From assembly GCF_003353175.1 (NCBI RefSeq), contig NZ_QHKS01000029.1, positions 1 through 64,000 on the forward strand: a DNA stretch of 64,000 nt. Reading direction: 5' to 3'. Source of the stretch: Paraburkholderia lacunae. GTDB taxonomy: Bacteria > Pseudomonadota > Gammaproteobacteria > Burkholderiales > Burkholderiaceae. Below, piece after piece: positions 6,954 to 14,662 of this stretch (position 1 is the stretch's first letter; the number at the start of each line of letters is the position of its first letter). The notes under the pieces are model-generated. The model searched no databases. It saw only the letters and a list, made by a program, of their open reading frames with translations, and was not told where the DNA came from. The position numbers and the translations under genes were made by a program.

Positions 6954-8675
6954 ATGCAAAGCGAAACTATCCGCACTCGTCCGAGCCTCCCGTTCAGGTC
7001 CATGCTCTCTCACGCGCGGCAACAGCGAATGAAGGTGCGCTTTGGCATTACCTGGAAAATGTTCCTCGCGGTATTGGTCGCTTGCCTGGCAATTTCCGTA
7101 ACGATGGGCTACGCCGTGCGCGTGAGCTTCGAAAACGGCTTCCTGCACTATGTGCGGGAGCGCAACTCAGGGCGCGTCAAAGCCGTCATGGCGAAGGTCA
7201 CGGCGGAATACGCCGCTCACGGCAACTGGAATTTCCTGCGCGAGCATCCCGACGCATGGCTCGCGCTGCTGGATGGCGCCGCACACGACGCCCTGCGTGA
7301 AGAACTCGCCGCAGCGCAGTTGGGCAAGCTGCCGGCCTGGAGAACTTTCCCCGGCAGCGGCAGCGTTCAGCAACTGCTCGGGCCGCTCTCGGGCCCGTCC
7401 GAAGGACCGCACTGGGGCATGCGCCTGCCGCAGGGTCCGCCGCCGTCCAATCCGGGCATCATGATGGAGCGTGACCGTGTGTCCGCGAGCGGTGTCGCGG
7501 GCGGCGACAACAGCTATGAACGGCCTCCCCCGTCGCCCTCGTCGCCGCCGTCGAATGACGGCACGCCCCGCGGCACGTCGCCCGATGGTCCGCCCGCCAC
7601 ACTCTACGACGCCAGCCGCGAACTCGTGGCGAGCAGCGGCCAGCCTGCGCCGCCCGGCAGTCCGATGCGACCGGTTGTCTATAACGGCAAGGTAGTGGGC
7701 TGGCTCGCCGCGAACGGGCCCGACTCCCTCTCGGACGCGGCCGACATCGCCTTCCAGGCGCAGCAGATGCGCTCGACCTGGGAGATCGCAGGCGTTGCTG
7801 TGGTGCTCGCGGCGCTAGTCGCGCTGGTCCTTGCGCGCATCGTTCTCGCGCCGGTCAAGCGCCTGATGAACGCGACCCACCGCCTTGCCGGCGGAGACTA
7901 CACGACACGGGTGCCGGCTGGCAGACGCGACGAGCTTGGCAGGCTTGCGTGCGACTTCAACGTATTGGCCGATTCGCTTCACAAAGCCGAGCGCTCCCGG
8001 CGCGATTTCATTGCCGATATTTCACATGAGCTGCGCACGCCGCTCGCGGTGCTGCGCGGCGAGCTGGAAGCCATAGAAGATGGCGTGCATGTATTCGACC
8101 GCGATTCGCTCACTTCACTGCAAGCCGAAGTGAACATGCTCAACAAGCTCATCGAGGATTTGTACGAGCTGTCCCTGAGCGATGTCGGCGCACTCAGCTA
8201 TCGCAAAACGCCGACCCAGGTCGGGCAACTGGCGCGGGCTTCGATCGAGGCCATGCGGGAGTCGTTCAAGGCAAAACGAATTGCGCTCGACCTTGACTGC
8301 ATGCCGGAAATCGCCAGCACGAGGTTCGCGGTCGACGCCGCACGTTTCGTTCAATTGCTGAAAAACCTGCTGCAAAATTCGTTGCGTTACACCGATCCGG
8401 ACGGCCACGTACGCGTGTCGCTTTCGCAGAGCGCCGGCGGTTGGCAACTGGACGTGCAGGACTCGCTGCCCGGTGTGCCCGAGGCCGCGCTCGACAATCT
8501 GTTCGACCGGTTCTATCGGGTGGACGAATCACGCAGCCGTCAGAGCGGTGGCGCCGGTCTGGGCCTCTCGCTGTGCCGCGCTATTGTGACGGCGCACGGC
8601 GGCACGATCGACGCCAAAGCCTCGCCTCTCGGCGGCGTCTGGATCACGGCCCGCTTTCCGCCTGAAGGAGGCTGA
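6954..8675 (+). CDS. baeS: BaeS-like sensor histidine kinase
   Basis: A 573-residue inner-membrane kinase. The first transmembrane segment is around residues 30-52 and the second about 275-300, with a HAMP domain after it (LARIVLAPVKRLMNATHRLA). HisKA carries FIADISHELRTPLAVLRGEL with phospho-acceptor His358, and the ATPase has LLQNSLRYTDPDG (N box) and GGAGLGLSLCRAIVTAHGG (G box). The periplasmic loop holds an unusual Pro/Ser/Gly-rich stretch (about residues 160-235). The partner regulator starts 5 nt after the stop. ATG codons at 7002 and 7029 are alternative starts; the latter gives MKVRFGITWKMFLAV, the usual BaeS beginning, but neither has a strong ribosome-binding site. Confidence 0.9.
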   Translation: MQSETIRTRPSLPFRSMLSHARQQRMKVRFGITWKMFLAVLVACLAISVTMGYAVRVSFENGFLHYVRERNSGRVKAVMAKVTAEYAAHGNWNFLREHPDAWLALLDGAAHDALREELAAAQLGKLPAWRTFPGSGSVQQLLGPLSGPSEGPHWGMRLPQGPPPSNPGIMMERDRVSASGVAGGDNSYERPPPSPSSPPSNDGTPRGTSPDGPPATLYDASRELVASSGQPAPPGSPMRPVVYNGKVVGWLAANGPDSLSDAADIAFQAQQMRSTWEIAGVAVVLAALVALVLARIVLAPVKRLMNATHRLAGGDYTTRVPAGRRDELGRLACDFNVLADSLHKAERSRRDFIADISHELRTPLAVLRGELEAIEDGVHVFDRDSLTSLQAEVNMLNKLIEDLYELSLSDVGALSYRKTPTQVGQLARASIEAMRESFKAKRIALDLDCMPEIASTRFAVDAARFVQLLKNLLQNSLRYTDPDGHVRVSLSQSAGGWQLDVQDSLPGVPEAALDNLFDRFYRVDESRSRQSGGAGLGLSLCRAIVTAHGGTIDAKASPLGGVWITARFPPEGG

Positions 8676-8679
8676 CATC

Positions 8680-9378
8680 ATGACCGACGGGCGCGCTTCG
8701 CACATCCTGATCGTCGAGGATGAACCCAAACTCGCCGCCGTACTCGAAGCTTATCTGCACCTCGACGGCTTCAGCACCACGACCCTCGACGACGGCCATA
8801 GCGTGATGCCGTTCATTCGCTCGACGCCGCCGGCGCTGATGCTGCTCGATCTCATGCTGCCCGGGCGCAACGGCATGGATATCTGCCGCGAGCTACGGCA
8901 ATTTTCGGCATTGCCCGTCATTATCCTGACCGCTCGCATCGACGAAATCGACCGTCTGCTGGGTCTCGAGATCGGCGCCGACGATTACGTCTGCAAGCCA
9001 TTCAGCCCACGCGAAGTGGTTGCGCGCGTCAAGGCGATCCTGCGCCGCGCGACGCCTGCCGCCGTGGCCATGGACGGTTCGACACAAGCGCCACGCGGCC
9101 TCGAGGTCGACGAGCAGTTTCATCATGCTTTACTCGACGGCAAGGAGCTCAAGCTCACGCCTTTGGAATTGCGGCTCCTCGCGCTGCTGATGAAATCGCC
9201 CGGGCGCATCTTTTCTCGCGACTATTTGCTGAGTCATCTCTACGCGGATCACCGGGTGGTCACCGACCGCACCATCGACAGCCATATCAAGAACCTGCGT
9301 CGCAAGCTGCAGGGAGCGCGGCCGGACAGCGAGCCGATCGCGTCGGTATACGGCGTAGGTTACCGTCTGGAAATCTGA
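8680..9378 (+). CDS. baeR: BaeR-like response regulator (OmpR family)
   Basis: A 232-residue DNA-binding regulator, partner of the kinase just upstream (4-nt gap). The receiver keeps all switch residues: IVEDEPK at the acidic pocket, phospho-acceptor Asp57 in LMLLDLMLPG, Thr in LTAR and Lys106 in YVCKPFSPREV. The winged helix covers residues 135-230 (LKLTPLELRLLALLMKSPGR, TIDSHIKNLRRKLQG, SVYGVGYRLEI). In enterobacteria BaeSR responds to envelope stress and controls drug efflux. No efflux genes are visible here, so its targets lie elsewhere. Confidence 0.92.
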   Translation: MTDGRASHILIVEDEPKLAAVLEAYLHLDGFSTTTLDDGHSVMPFIRSTPPALMLLDLMLPGRNGMDICRELRQFSALPVIILTARIDEIDRLLGLEIGADDYVCKPFSPREVVARVKAILRRATPAAVAMDGSTQAPRGLEVDEQFHHALLDGKELKLTPLELRLLALLMKSPGRIFSRDYLLSHLYADHRVVTDRTIDSHIKNLRRKLQGARPDSEPIASVYGVGYRLEI

Positions 9379-9426
9379 CCGGGTTCAGTTGCGAGCGCTA
9401 TGGCGCAGCCTTTCGCTGCCTGGCCC

Positions 9427-9516
9427 GCCTGATCCGCCTGATCCGCCTGGTCCGCCTGGTCCGCCTAGTCCGCCTAGTCCGCCTAGTCCGCCTAGTCCGC
9501 CTAATCCGCCTAATCC
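9427..9516. repeat. 9-bp tandem array, ten units
   Basis: The unit GCCTRRTCC is repeated ten times (two GCCTGATCC, two GCCTGGTCC, four GCCTAGTCC, two GCCTAATCC), graded from one end to the other. It lies between the convergent baeR and dmlR-type genes. In the reading frame of the latter the first six units met (TAATCC and TAGTCC types) each read GAY-TAG-GCG, so the regulator's stop codon (9510-9512) sits in the outermost unit. One other frame reads as a long Gly-Leu repeat and is not a gene. Confidence 0.92.
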
Positions 9517-10442
9517 GCCGCCGTTGTCCCGGACGGCGGACTCCAATGCGCGAATTCCTCGCTCAGAAAGTCGACGCACACCCTCACCTTCGCCGATTGC
9601 GCGAGCCGCGCCGGATACACGGCCCACAGGTTCGCGGGTTGGGTCACGTCGGGAAGAATCTGCTGCAACTGGCCGCTTTCGAGCAGCGGCCGCACGTCCC
9701 ACATCGAGCGCAGCACAATCCCGCGGCCGGCCAGCGCCCATTGCACGGCCACTTCGCCGTGATTGGTGGACAACGGCCCGGTGACCTTGATCGATACCGT
9801 CTCGCCGCGCGTGGACAGACGCCAGAGACCGAACGGATGATCGCGCTCCTTGATCGCCAGACACGCGTGCGCAGACAGGTCGGCGAGTTGCCGCGGCGTG
9901 CCGTGCCGCGCGAGGTAATCGGGCGACGCGCACAAGACCCGGTGATTCGACGCGAGCCGCTTCGCGATCAGATGCGCGGCGATTTCGTCGCCGATCCGGA
10001 TATCGAGGTCGAAGCCCTCGCCGCCCACGTCGACGAGGCGGTCGAACAGATCCAGCCGCACGCTCAGCTGTGGAAAGCGGTCCGAGAAACGGGCGAGCGC
10101 GGGCGCTACGAAGCGGCGGCCAAAGCCGAAACTGCTGGAGATGCGCAACTTGCCGGCCGGAATGCGGCGGGTGGTGGAGACGTCTTCCACGAGCTGCTCG
10201 ACGTCGTCGAGAATTTTTTCGGCCCACGTGTAGACCCGCTCGCCCGCCTCCGTGATCGCGACTCGCCGCGTGGAACGGTGCAGCAGTTTCGTGCCGAGTG
10301 TAGTCTCGAGCACGTTGATTCGCTTGCTGACGTACGCCGCCGACACCGACAAAGCCTCGGCCGCCGCGCTGAAACTCGATTTGCGCGCCACCTCGCAAAA
10401 CACGCGCAAATCGCCAAGATCGGGTGCTGGGACGGTATTCAT
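9510..10442 (-). CDS. dmlR: LysR family regulator, DmlR type
   Basis: A 310-residue regulator beginning MNTVPAPDLGDLRVFCEVAR. The N-terminal helix-turn-helix (SSFSAAAEALSVSAAYVSKR, then INVLETTLGTKLLHRSTR) is followed by the LysR effector domain (PAGKLRISSSFGFGRRFVAP; FDLDIRIGDEIAAHLIAKRL). The longer in-frame start at 10694 is rejected because it runs back into the divergent gene. The divergent neighbour at 10567 is a D-malate/tartrate dehydrogenase, the same pairing as dmlR-dmlA in E. coli, where DmlR activates dmlA. A palindrome suited to a LysR dimer lies in the shared promoter region. The stop codon is in the tandem array 9427-9516. Confidence 0.88.
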   Translation of the reverse strand: MNTVPAPDLGDLRVFCEVARKSSFSAAAEALSVSAAYVSKRINVLETTLGTKLLHRSTRRVAITEAGERVYTWAEKILDDVEQLVEDVSTTRRIPAGKLRISSSFGFGRRFVAPALARFSDRFPQLSVRLDLFDRLVDVGGEGFDLDIRIGDEIAAHLIAKRLASNHRVLCASPDYLARHGTPRQLADLSAHACLAIKERDHPFGLWRLSTRGETVSIKVTGPLSTNHGEVAVQWALAGRGIVLRSMWDVRPLLESGQLQQILPDVTQPANLWAVYPARLAQSAKVRVCVDFLSEEFAHWSPPSGTTAAD

Positions 10443-10455
10443 AGGCTCTTTTGTT

Positions 10456-10474
10456 TGTACACGAATCGTGCACA
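10456..10474. promoter_or_regulatory. Candidate LysR operator
   Basis: TGTACACGAATCGTGCACA is an inverted repeat with 9-nt arms, one mismatch and a 1-nt spacer. It lies 14 nt upstream of the dmlR-type start codon and 93 nt upstream of the divergent dehydrogenase, where a LysR protein would be expected to bind. The assignment rests on symmetry and position only. Confidence 0.5.
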
Positions 10475-10566
10475 GTGGCTTAACTAAAGCAACCATTTTA
10501 AGCTCAAATAGCAGGAATAAAATAGTCACTGTCGAAACGTATAAAGCCCCATGGAGGAGCAGGAAC

Positions 10567-11649
10567 ATGTCGAAGAAATATCGCATCGCCGTCATCCCCG
10601 GCGACGGCATCGGTGTCGAAGTGATGCCGGAAGCCATCCGCGTGCTGGACATCGTCGGCAAGCGCTTTGGCATCGAAATGGAGTACCAGCACATCGAATG
10701 GGCGAGCTGCGAGTACTACGCGAAGCACGGCCAGATGATGCCGGACGACTGGAAAGCCCAGTTGCAATCCGCCGACGCGATTCTGTTCGGCGCGGTCGGC
10801 TGGCCCGACACAGTGCCCGACCACGTCTCGCTGTGGGGTTCGCTGCTCAAGTTCCGGCGCGAGTTCGATCAGTACATCAACCTGCGCCCCGCCCGTCTCT
10901 TTGCGGGCGTGCCTTCGCCGCTCGCCGGGCGCAAGGCCGGCGACATCGATTTCTGGATCGTGCGCGAGAACACCGAAGGCGAATATTCGTCGGTGGGCGG
11001 CGTGATGTTCGAAGGCACGGAGCGCGAGTTCGTGCTGCAGGAATCCGTGTTCACGCGGCACGGCAGCGAGCGCGTGCTGAAGTTCGCGTTCGATCTTGCC
11101 CAGCGGCGCGAGCGCAAGAAGATCACCGTCGCGACGAAGAGCAACGGCATCGCCATCAGCATGCCGTGGTGGGACAAGTGCGCGGCCGGCATCGCGGCGC
11201 AGTACCCGGACGTGACGTGGGACAAGCAGCACATCGACATTCTCTGCGCGCGTTTCGTGCTGAACCCGGATCGCTTCGACGTGGTGGTGGCGACCAACCT
11301 GTTCGGCGACATCCTGTCCGACCTCGGTCCGGCCTGCACCGGCACGATCGGCCTCGCGCCCTCGGGCAACCTGAATCCCGATCGCAAGTTTCCTTCGCTG
11401 TTCGAACCGGTGCACGGCTCGGCGCCGGATATCGCCGGCAAGAACATCGCCAACCCGATCGCGATGATCTGGTCGGCGGCGATGATGCTCGACTTCCTCG
11501 GCCATCACGCGGGCAAGGAACGCGAGGCGCACGACGCGATTCTGGCAGCGATCGAAGCAACGCTGGTCGAAGGCCCGCATACCGGCGACCTCGGCGGCAA
11601 GGCGAGCACGACCGAGGTCGGTCAGGCGATCGCGGCGAGGCTGGCCTAA
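10567..11649 (+). CDS. dmlA: D-malate / tartrate dehydrogenase (TtuC/DmlA family)
   Basis: A 360-residue NAD-dependent beta-hydroxyacid oxidative decarboxylase of the isocitrate/isopropylmalate dehydrogenase fold. It starts IAVIPGDGIGVEVMPEAIRV and carries the substrate-binding LLKFRREFDQYINLRPARL arginines, IVRENTEGEYSS, the KSNGIAIS lysine region, the metal-binding Asp residues in VVATNLFGDILSDLG, and the nucleotide-binding FEPVHGSAPDIAGKNIANP. Family members decarboxylate D-malate to pyruvate, or oxidise tartrate. The ATG at 10567 follows GGAGGAGCAGGAAC. An adjacent divergent DmlR-type regulator supports D-malate or a related hydroxyacid as inducer. The true substrate is not settled, given the downstream genes. 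Confidence 0.88.
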   Translation: MSKKYRIAVIPGDGIGVEVMPEAIRVLDIVGKRFGIEMEYQHIEWASCEYYAKHGQMMPDDWKAQLQSADAILFGAVGWPDTVPDHVSLWGSLLKFRREFDQYINLRPARLFAGVPSPLAGRKAGDIDFWIVRENTEGEYSSVGGVMFEGTEREFVLQESVFTRHGSERVLKFAFDLAQRRERKKITVATKSNGIAISMPWWDKCAAGIAAQYPDVTWDKQHIDILCARFVLNPDRFDVVVATNLFGDILSDLGPACTGTIGLAPSGNLNPDRKFPSLFEPVHGSAPDIAGKNIANPIAMIWSAAMMLDFLGHHAGKEREAHDAILAAIEATLVEGPHTGDLGGKASTTEVGQAIAARLA

Positions 11650-11720
11650 ACAAACCTGAGCAAAACTGGGCAAATCTGAGCACAACTGCGCAAAGCTGCG
11701 CAGCGTTAAGCAAGGTCGAG
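11650..11720. repeat. Degenerate 10-bp periodic stretch in an intergenic gap
   Basis: The gap between the dehydrogenase and semialdehyde dehydrogenase genes repeats a GCAAAnCTGn-like decamer about seven times with many changes (TGAGCAAAAC, TGGGCAAATC, TGAGCACAAC, TGCGCAAAGC, TGCGCAGCGT, TAAGCAAGGT). It resembles an old tandem array. No coding or hairpin function is apparent. The next gene keeps its own ribosome-binding site (TTGAGGAACC) after the array. Confidence 0.6.
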
Positions 11721-11746
11721 CAATTGGGGAATCTTGAGGAACCGTT

Positions 11747-13219
11747 ATGGCACGTACTTTTGAACTGAGCGAACTGATTCGCTCCGACAATTTCATCGAC
11801 GGGCGCTGGACGCCGGCGCAAGAAGGCGCGCGCTTTGCCGTCACCGATCCGGCCACCGGCAAGACGGTCGCCGAGGTGGCCGACAGCAGCCCCGCCGACG
11901 CGCGCGCCGCCACCGACGCCGCGGCCCGCGCGCTGCCGGCCTGGCGCGCGTTGCTGCCGAAAGAACGCGCGGCGATGCTGCATCGCTGGCATGCGCTGAT
12001 CGTCGCGAATCAGGAAGCGCTCGGCGCGCTGATCTCGCTCGAACAAGGCAAGCCGCTCGCCGAAGGTAAAGGCGAAGTGGCGTACGGCGCATCGTACGTC
12101 GCCTGGTTCGCCGAGGAGGCCACCCGCATCTACGGCGATCTGATTCCGCAGCAGCAGCGCGGCAAGCGCATGACGGCCGTGAAGGAACCGATCGGCATCG
12201 TCGCGGCCATCACGCCGTGGAACTTCCCGCTCGCGATGATCGCGCGCAAGATTGCGCCGGCGCTCGCCGCCGGTTGCACGGTGGTGGCCAAACCCGCCGA
12301 AGATACGCCGCTGACCGCGTCCGCCCTCGTCCTGCTCGCGCACGAAGCCGGCGTGCCGGCGGGCGTGCTGAACCTGATCACCGCGTCGCGCGATCACGCG
12401 GTCGCCACCGTCGCCGACTGGCTGCACGATGCGCGCGTGCGCAAAATCACCTTCACCGGATCGACGCCGGTCGGCAAGTATCTCGCGCGCGAATCGGCGG
12501 AAACGCTCAAGAAGCTTTCGCTGGAACTGGGCGGCAATGCGCCCTTCATCGTGTTCGACGACGCGGATCTCGACGCCGCCGTCACCGGCCTGCTCGCGGC
12601 GAAATTCCGCAATGGCGGTCAGACCTGCGTGTGTCCGAATCGCGTGTACGTGCAAGCGGGTGTGTACGAGCGCTTTGCCGGCATGCTGGCCGAGCGTGTC
12701 GGTGCGCTGAAGGTCGCGCCCGCCACCGATCCCGCCGCGCAGATCGGACCGATGATCAACACGCGCGCGCTCGACAAGATCGCCCGCCACGTCGACGACG
12801 CGGTATCCCACGGCGCGCGCGTGCTGACCGGCGGCAAGCGCCTGCCCGAACTGGGCGCGCACTATTACGCGCCCACCGTGCTCGCCGACGCCACCGCGGA
12901 CATGCAGTTGAACTGCGAAGAAACCTTCGGACCGATCGTGCCGCTGTTCCGTTTCGAAGACGAAGCGCAAGCCGTTCAGGCCGCCAACGACACGCCGTTC
13001 GGCCTCGCCGCGTATTTCTACAGCGAAAGCGTGAAACGCATCGACCGCGTGTCGCGCGCGCTCGAGGCTGGCATCGTCGGCATCAATGAAGGCGCGGTGG
13101 CGAGCGAGGCTGCGCCGTTCGGCGGCGTCAAGGAATCGGGCTACGGACGCGAGGGCTCGAAATATGGTCTGGACGACTATCTGTCGATCAAGTACCTCTG
13201 TCAGGGCAATCTCGAATGA
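11747..13219 (+). CDS. gabD: NAD(P)-dependent succinate-semialdehyde dehydrogenase family protein
   Basis: A 490-residue aldehyde dehydrogenase that would oxidise succinate semialdehyde (or a related semialdehyde) to the acid. Visible are NFIDGRWTPAQEG, the cofactor loop ITPWNFPLAMIARKIAPALA, the FTGSTPVGKYL loop, the catalytic Glu in LELGGNAPFIV, the catalytic Cys in FRNGGQTCVCPNRVYVQ and the C-terminal ETFGPIVPLFRF with FGGVKESGYGREGSKYGLDDY. These match GabD closely. Its stop overlaps the next start by 4 nt (ATGA), so it is translationally coupled to the deacylase gene. In this setting the aldehyde may come from a pathway other than GABA. Confidence 0.9.
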   Translation: MARTFELSELIRSDNFIDGRWTPAQEGARFAVTDPATGKTVAEVADSSPADARAATDAAARALPAWRALLPKERAAMLHRWHALIVANQEALGALISLEQGKPLAEGKGEVAYGASYVAWFAEEATRIYGDLIPQQQRGKRMTAVKEPIGIVAAITPWNFPLAMIARKIAPALAAGCTVVAKPAEDTPLTASALVLLAHEAGVPAGVLNLITASRDHAVATVADWLHDARVRKITFTGSTPVGKYLARESAETLKKLSLELGGNAPFIVFDDADLDAAVTGLLAAKFRNGGQTCVCPNRVYVQAGVYERFAGMLAERVGALKVAPATDPAAQIGPMINTRALDKIARHVDDAVSHGARVLTGGKRLPELGAHYYAPTVLADATADMQLNCEETFGPIVPLFRFEDEAQAVQAANDTPFGLAAYFYSESVKRIDRVSRALEAGIVGINEGAVASEAAPFGGVKESGYGREGSKYGLDDYLSIKYLCQGNLE

Positions 13220-14217
13220 GCACGGACATGAGCACGGATATGAGCACTGCGGCCTATCCCATCGAGGTCGAATTCCCGGACATTTCGGCGCATGAACACT
13301 CGTCGTCCGGCATAGCCTACGTCCATACGTTCGACTCGGGCGTGCCCGGAGCGCATGTGATGATCAACGCGCTGACGCACGGCAACGAGGTATGCGGCGC
13401 GATCGTCGTGGACGAATTGCTGCGCCGTGGCCTGAGGCCACGGCGCGGACGCCTGACGCTGGCCTTCGCGAACGTCGCCGCGTATCGCAGCTTCGATTCC
13501 GCGAGGCCCGACGCGGCCCGCTTCGTCGATCAGGACTTCAATCGCGTGTGGACCGCCGCGGTGCTCGACGATACGTCACGTACATCCAGCGAACTGGCCC
13601 GCGCGCGGCAAATGAGACCGGTGCTCGACAGCGTCGACGCCCTGCTCGATCTTCATTCGATGCATGAGAAAAGCGCGCCGCTGATCGTGTCGGGACCGTT
13701 GCAGAAGGGGATTGATCTCGCAGTGCAGCTCGGCACGCCAGCGACGGTGATCTGCGACGAAGGTCATCCGGAAGGCCGCCGGATGCGCGACTACGAAGGC
13801 TTCGGTGATCCGGACAGTCCGAAAAACGCGCTGCTGATCGAATGCGGCCAGCACTGGGAGCAGAGCGCGGTTGCGGTCGCGCGCGACACGACCGCGCGCT
13901 TTCTGCTGCTGGCGGGCGTGGTCGACGAAACGGATCTGCCGGCCGGCTGGATTGCTCCGCTGCCGGCCAGTCAACACGTCGTGCGCGTCACGCAACCGGT
14001 GGTGGCCGAGAGCATGGATTTTCGCTTTGCGGCGCCCTACACCGGGCTGGAAATTCTTCCGCAGGCCGGCGCCGTGATCGGCTGGTCGAACGGCGAACCC
14101 GTGCTCACGCCGTACGACAACTGCATGCTCGTGATGCCGTCGCTGCGGCAACTGCGTCCGGGCGTCACCGTCGTGCGGCTGGGCAAGGTCGAACAAACCA
14201 TCGCAACCGGCCAGTGA
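13216..14217 (+). CDS. Succinylglutamate desuccinylase / aspartoacylase (AstE/AspA) family protein
   Basis: A 333-residue zinc-dependent amidohydrolase of the carboxypeptidase-like fold. Zinc ligands are visible as His and Glu in ALTHGNEVCGAI and His in LLDLHSMHE; the catalytic Glu is probably in LLIECGQHW. The family cleaves N-acyl groups from amino acids (N-succinylglutamate, N-acetylaspartate, N-acetyldiaminobutyrate). The gene begins with three tandem copies of a 12-nt unit (ATGAGCACGGAC type, 13216-13251), so it has three in-frame ATG codons, the first overlapping the gabD stop. It is followed 33 nt later by a cupin gene. The substrate is unknown. Confidence 0.82.
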   Translation: MSTDMSTDMSTAAYPIEVEFPDISAHEHSSSGIAYVHTFDSGVPGAHVMINALTHGNEVCGAIVVDELLRRGLRPRRGRLTLAFANVAAYRSFDSARPDAARFVDQDFNRVWTAAVLDDTSRTSSELARARQMRPVLDSVDALLDLHSMHEKSAPLIVSGPLQKGIDLAVQLGTPATVICDEGHPEGRRMRDYEGFGDPDSPKNALLIECGQHWEQSAVAVARDTTARFLLLAGVVDETDLPAGWIAPLPASQHVVRVTQPVVAESMDFRFAAPYTGLEILPQAGAVIGWSNGEPVLTPYDNCMLVMPSLRQLRPGVTVVRLGKVEQTIATGQ

Positions 14218-14250
14218 GCCGGCTCCCGCACATTCAAAGGCAACGTGAGC

Positions 14251-14595
14251 ATGAAGGTTCAACACATCAAACAAAGCGTGAATCTGCCGAACCTCGAGGA
14301 TTGGGGCACGGCCGGACTGCCAGGCACGACGCCGATTCAGGTGTCGGGCGTGCAGCGCGTGATCAAGGGCAGCGAATCCATCGACACCGGTATTTTCGAG
14401 TGCACGGCGGGCACCTACCCCCGTTCAGTGAAGCAGGCCGAAGTGATGCACTTTCTGGCGGGTCGCGGACGCTTCACGCCGGACAACGAAGAGACCGTGC
14501 ATTTCGAAAGTGGCGACACGTTGTTCTTCGAAGCCAACACGGAAGGGCTTTGGGAAGTCGAAGAGACCATGCGCAAGGTCTATGTGATTTTCTGA
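14251..14595 (+). CDS. Cupin domain protein (DUF861-like)
   Basis: A protein of 114 residues (116 if the GTG at 14245 is used). I prefer the ATG at 14251 because AAAGG lies 10 nt upstream, against 4 nt for the GTG. The sequence shows a single cupin barrel: GIFECTAGTYPRSV, VMHFLAGRGRFTPD and ETVHFESGDTLFFEANTEGLWEVEETMRKVYVIF. This matches the small DUF861 type related to ureidoglycine aminohydrolase. The metal-binding His set is incomplete, so it may be a sugar/acid-binding or isomerase-like protein. It is the last gene of the set starting at 10567. Confidence 0.8.
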   Translation: MKVQHIKQSVNLPNLEDWGTAGLPGTTPIQVSGVQRVIKGSESIDTGIFECTAGTYPRSVKQAEVMHFLAGRGRFTPDNEETVHFESGDTLFFEANTEGLWEVEETMRKVYVIF

Positions 14596-14605
14596 AACCG
14601 TTGCT

Positions 14606-14639
14606 GCGCGGCCGTACGCTCTGCTGCGCACGGCCGCGC
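14606..14639. terminator. Terminator-like hairpin between convergent genes
   Basis: GCGCGGCCGT (14606-14615) pairs perfectly with ACGGCCGCGC (14630-14639) over a 14-nt loop. It lies 11 nt after the cupin stop and 24 nt before the end of the hydrolase gene on the other strand, so it could serve both. There is no T run of note. Confidence 0.55.
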
Positions 14640-14662
14640 CCGCTTTACCTTGCTCTTCGTGA

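Noticed and set aside
9385..10473. 362-codon frame with a Gly-Leu repeat end, antisense side of the DmlR region
   Set aside because: It is an alternative frame of the LysR gene running into the 9-bp tandem array; the Gly-rich tail is a by-product of the array.
11156..12970. 604-codon reverse frame opposite gabD
   Set aside because: Antisense to a well-supported dehydrogenase; Arg/Gly-rich without a domain.
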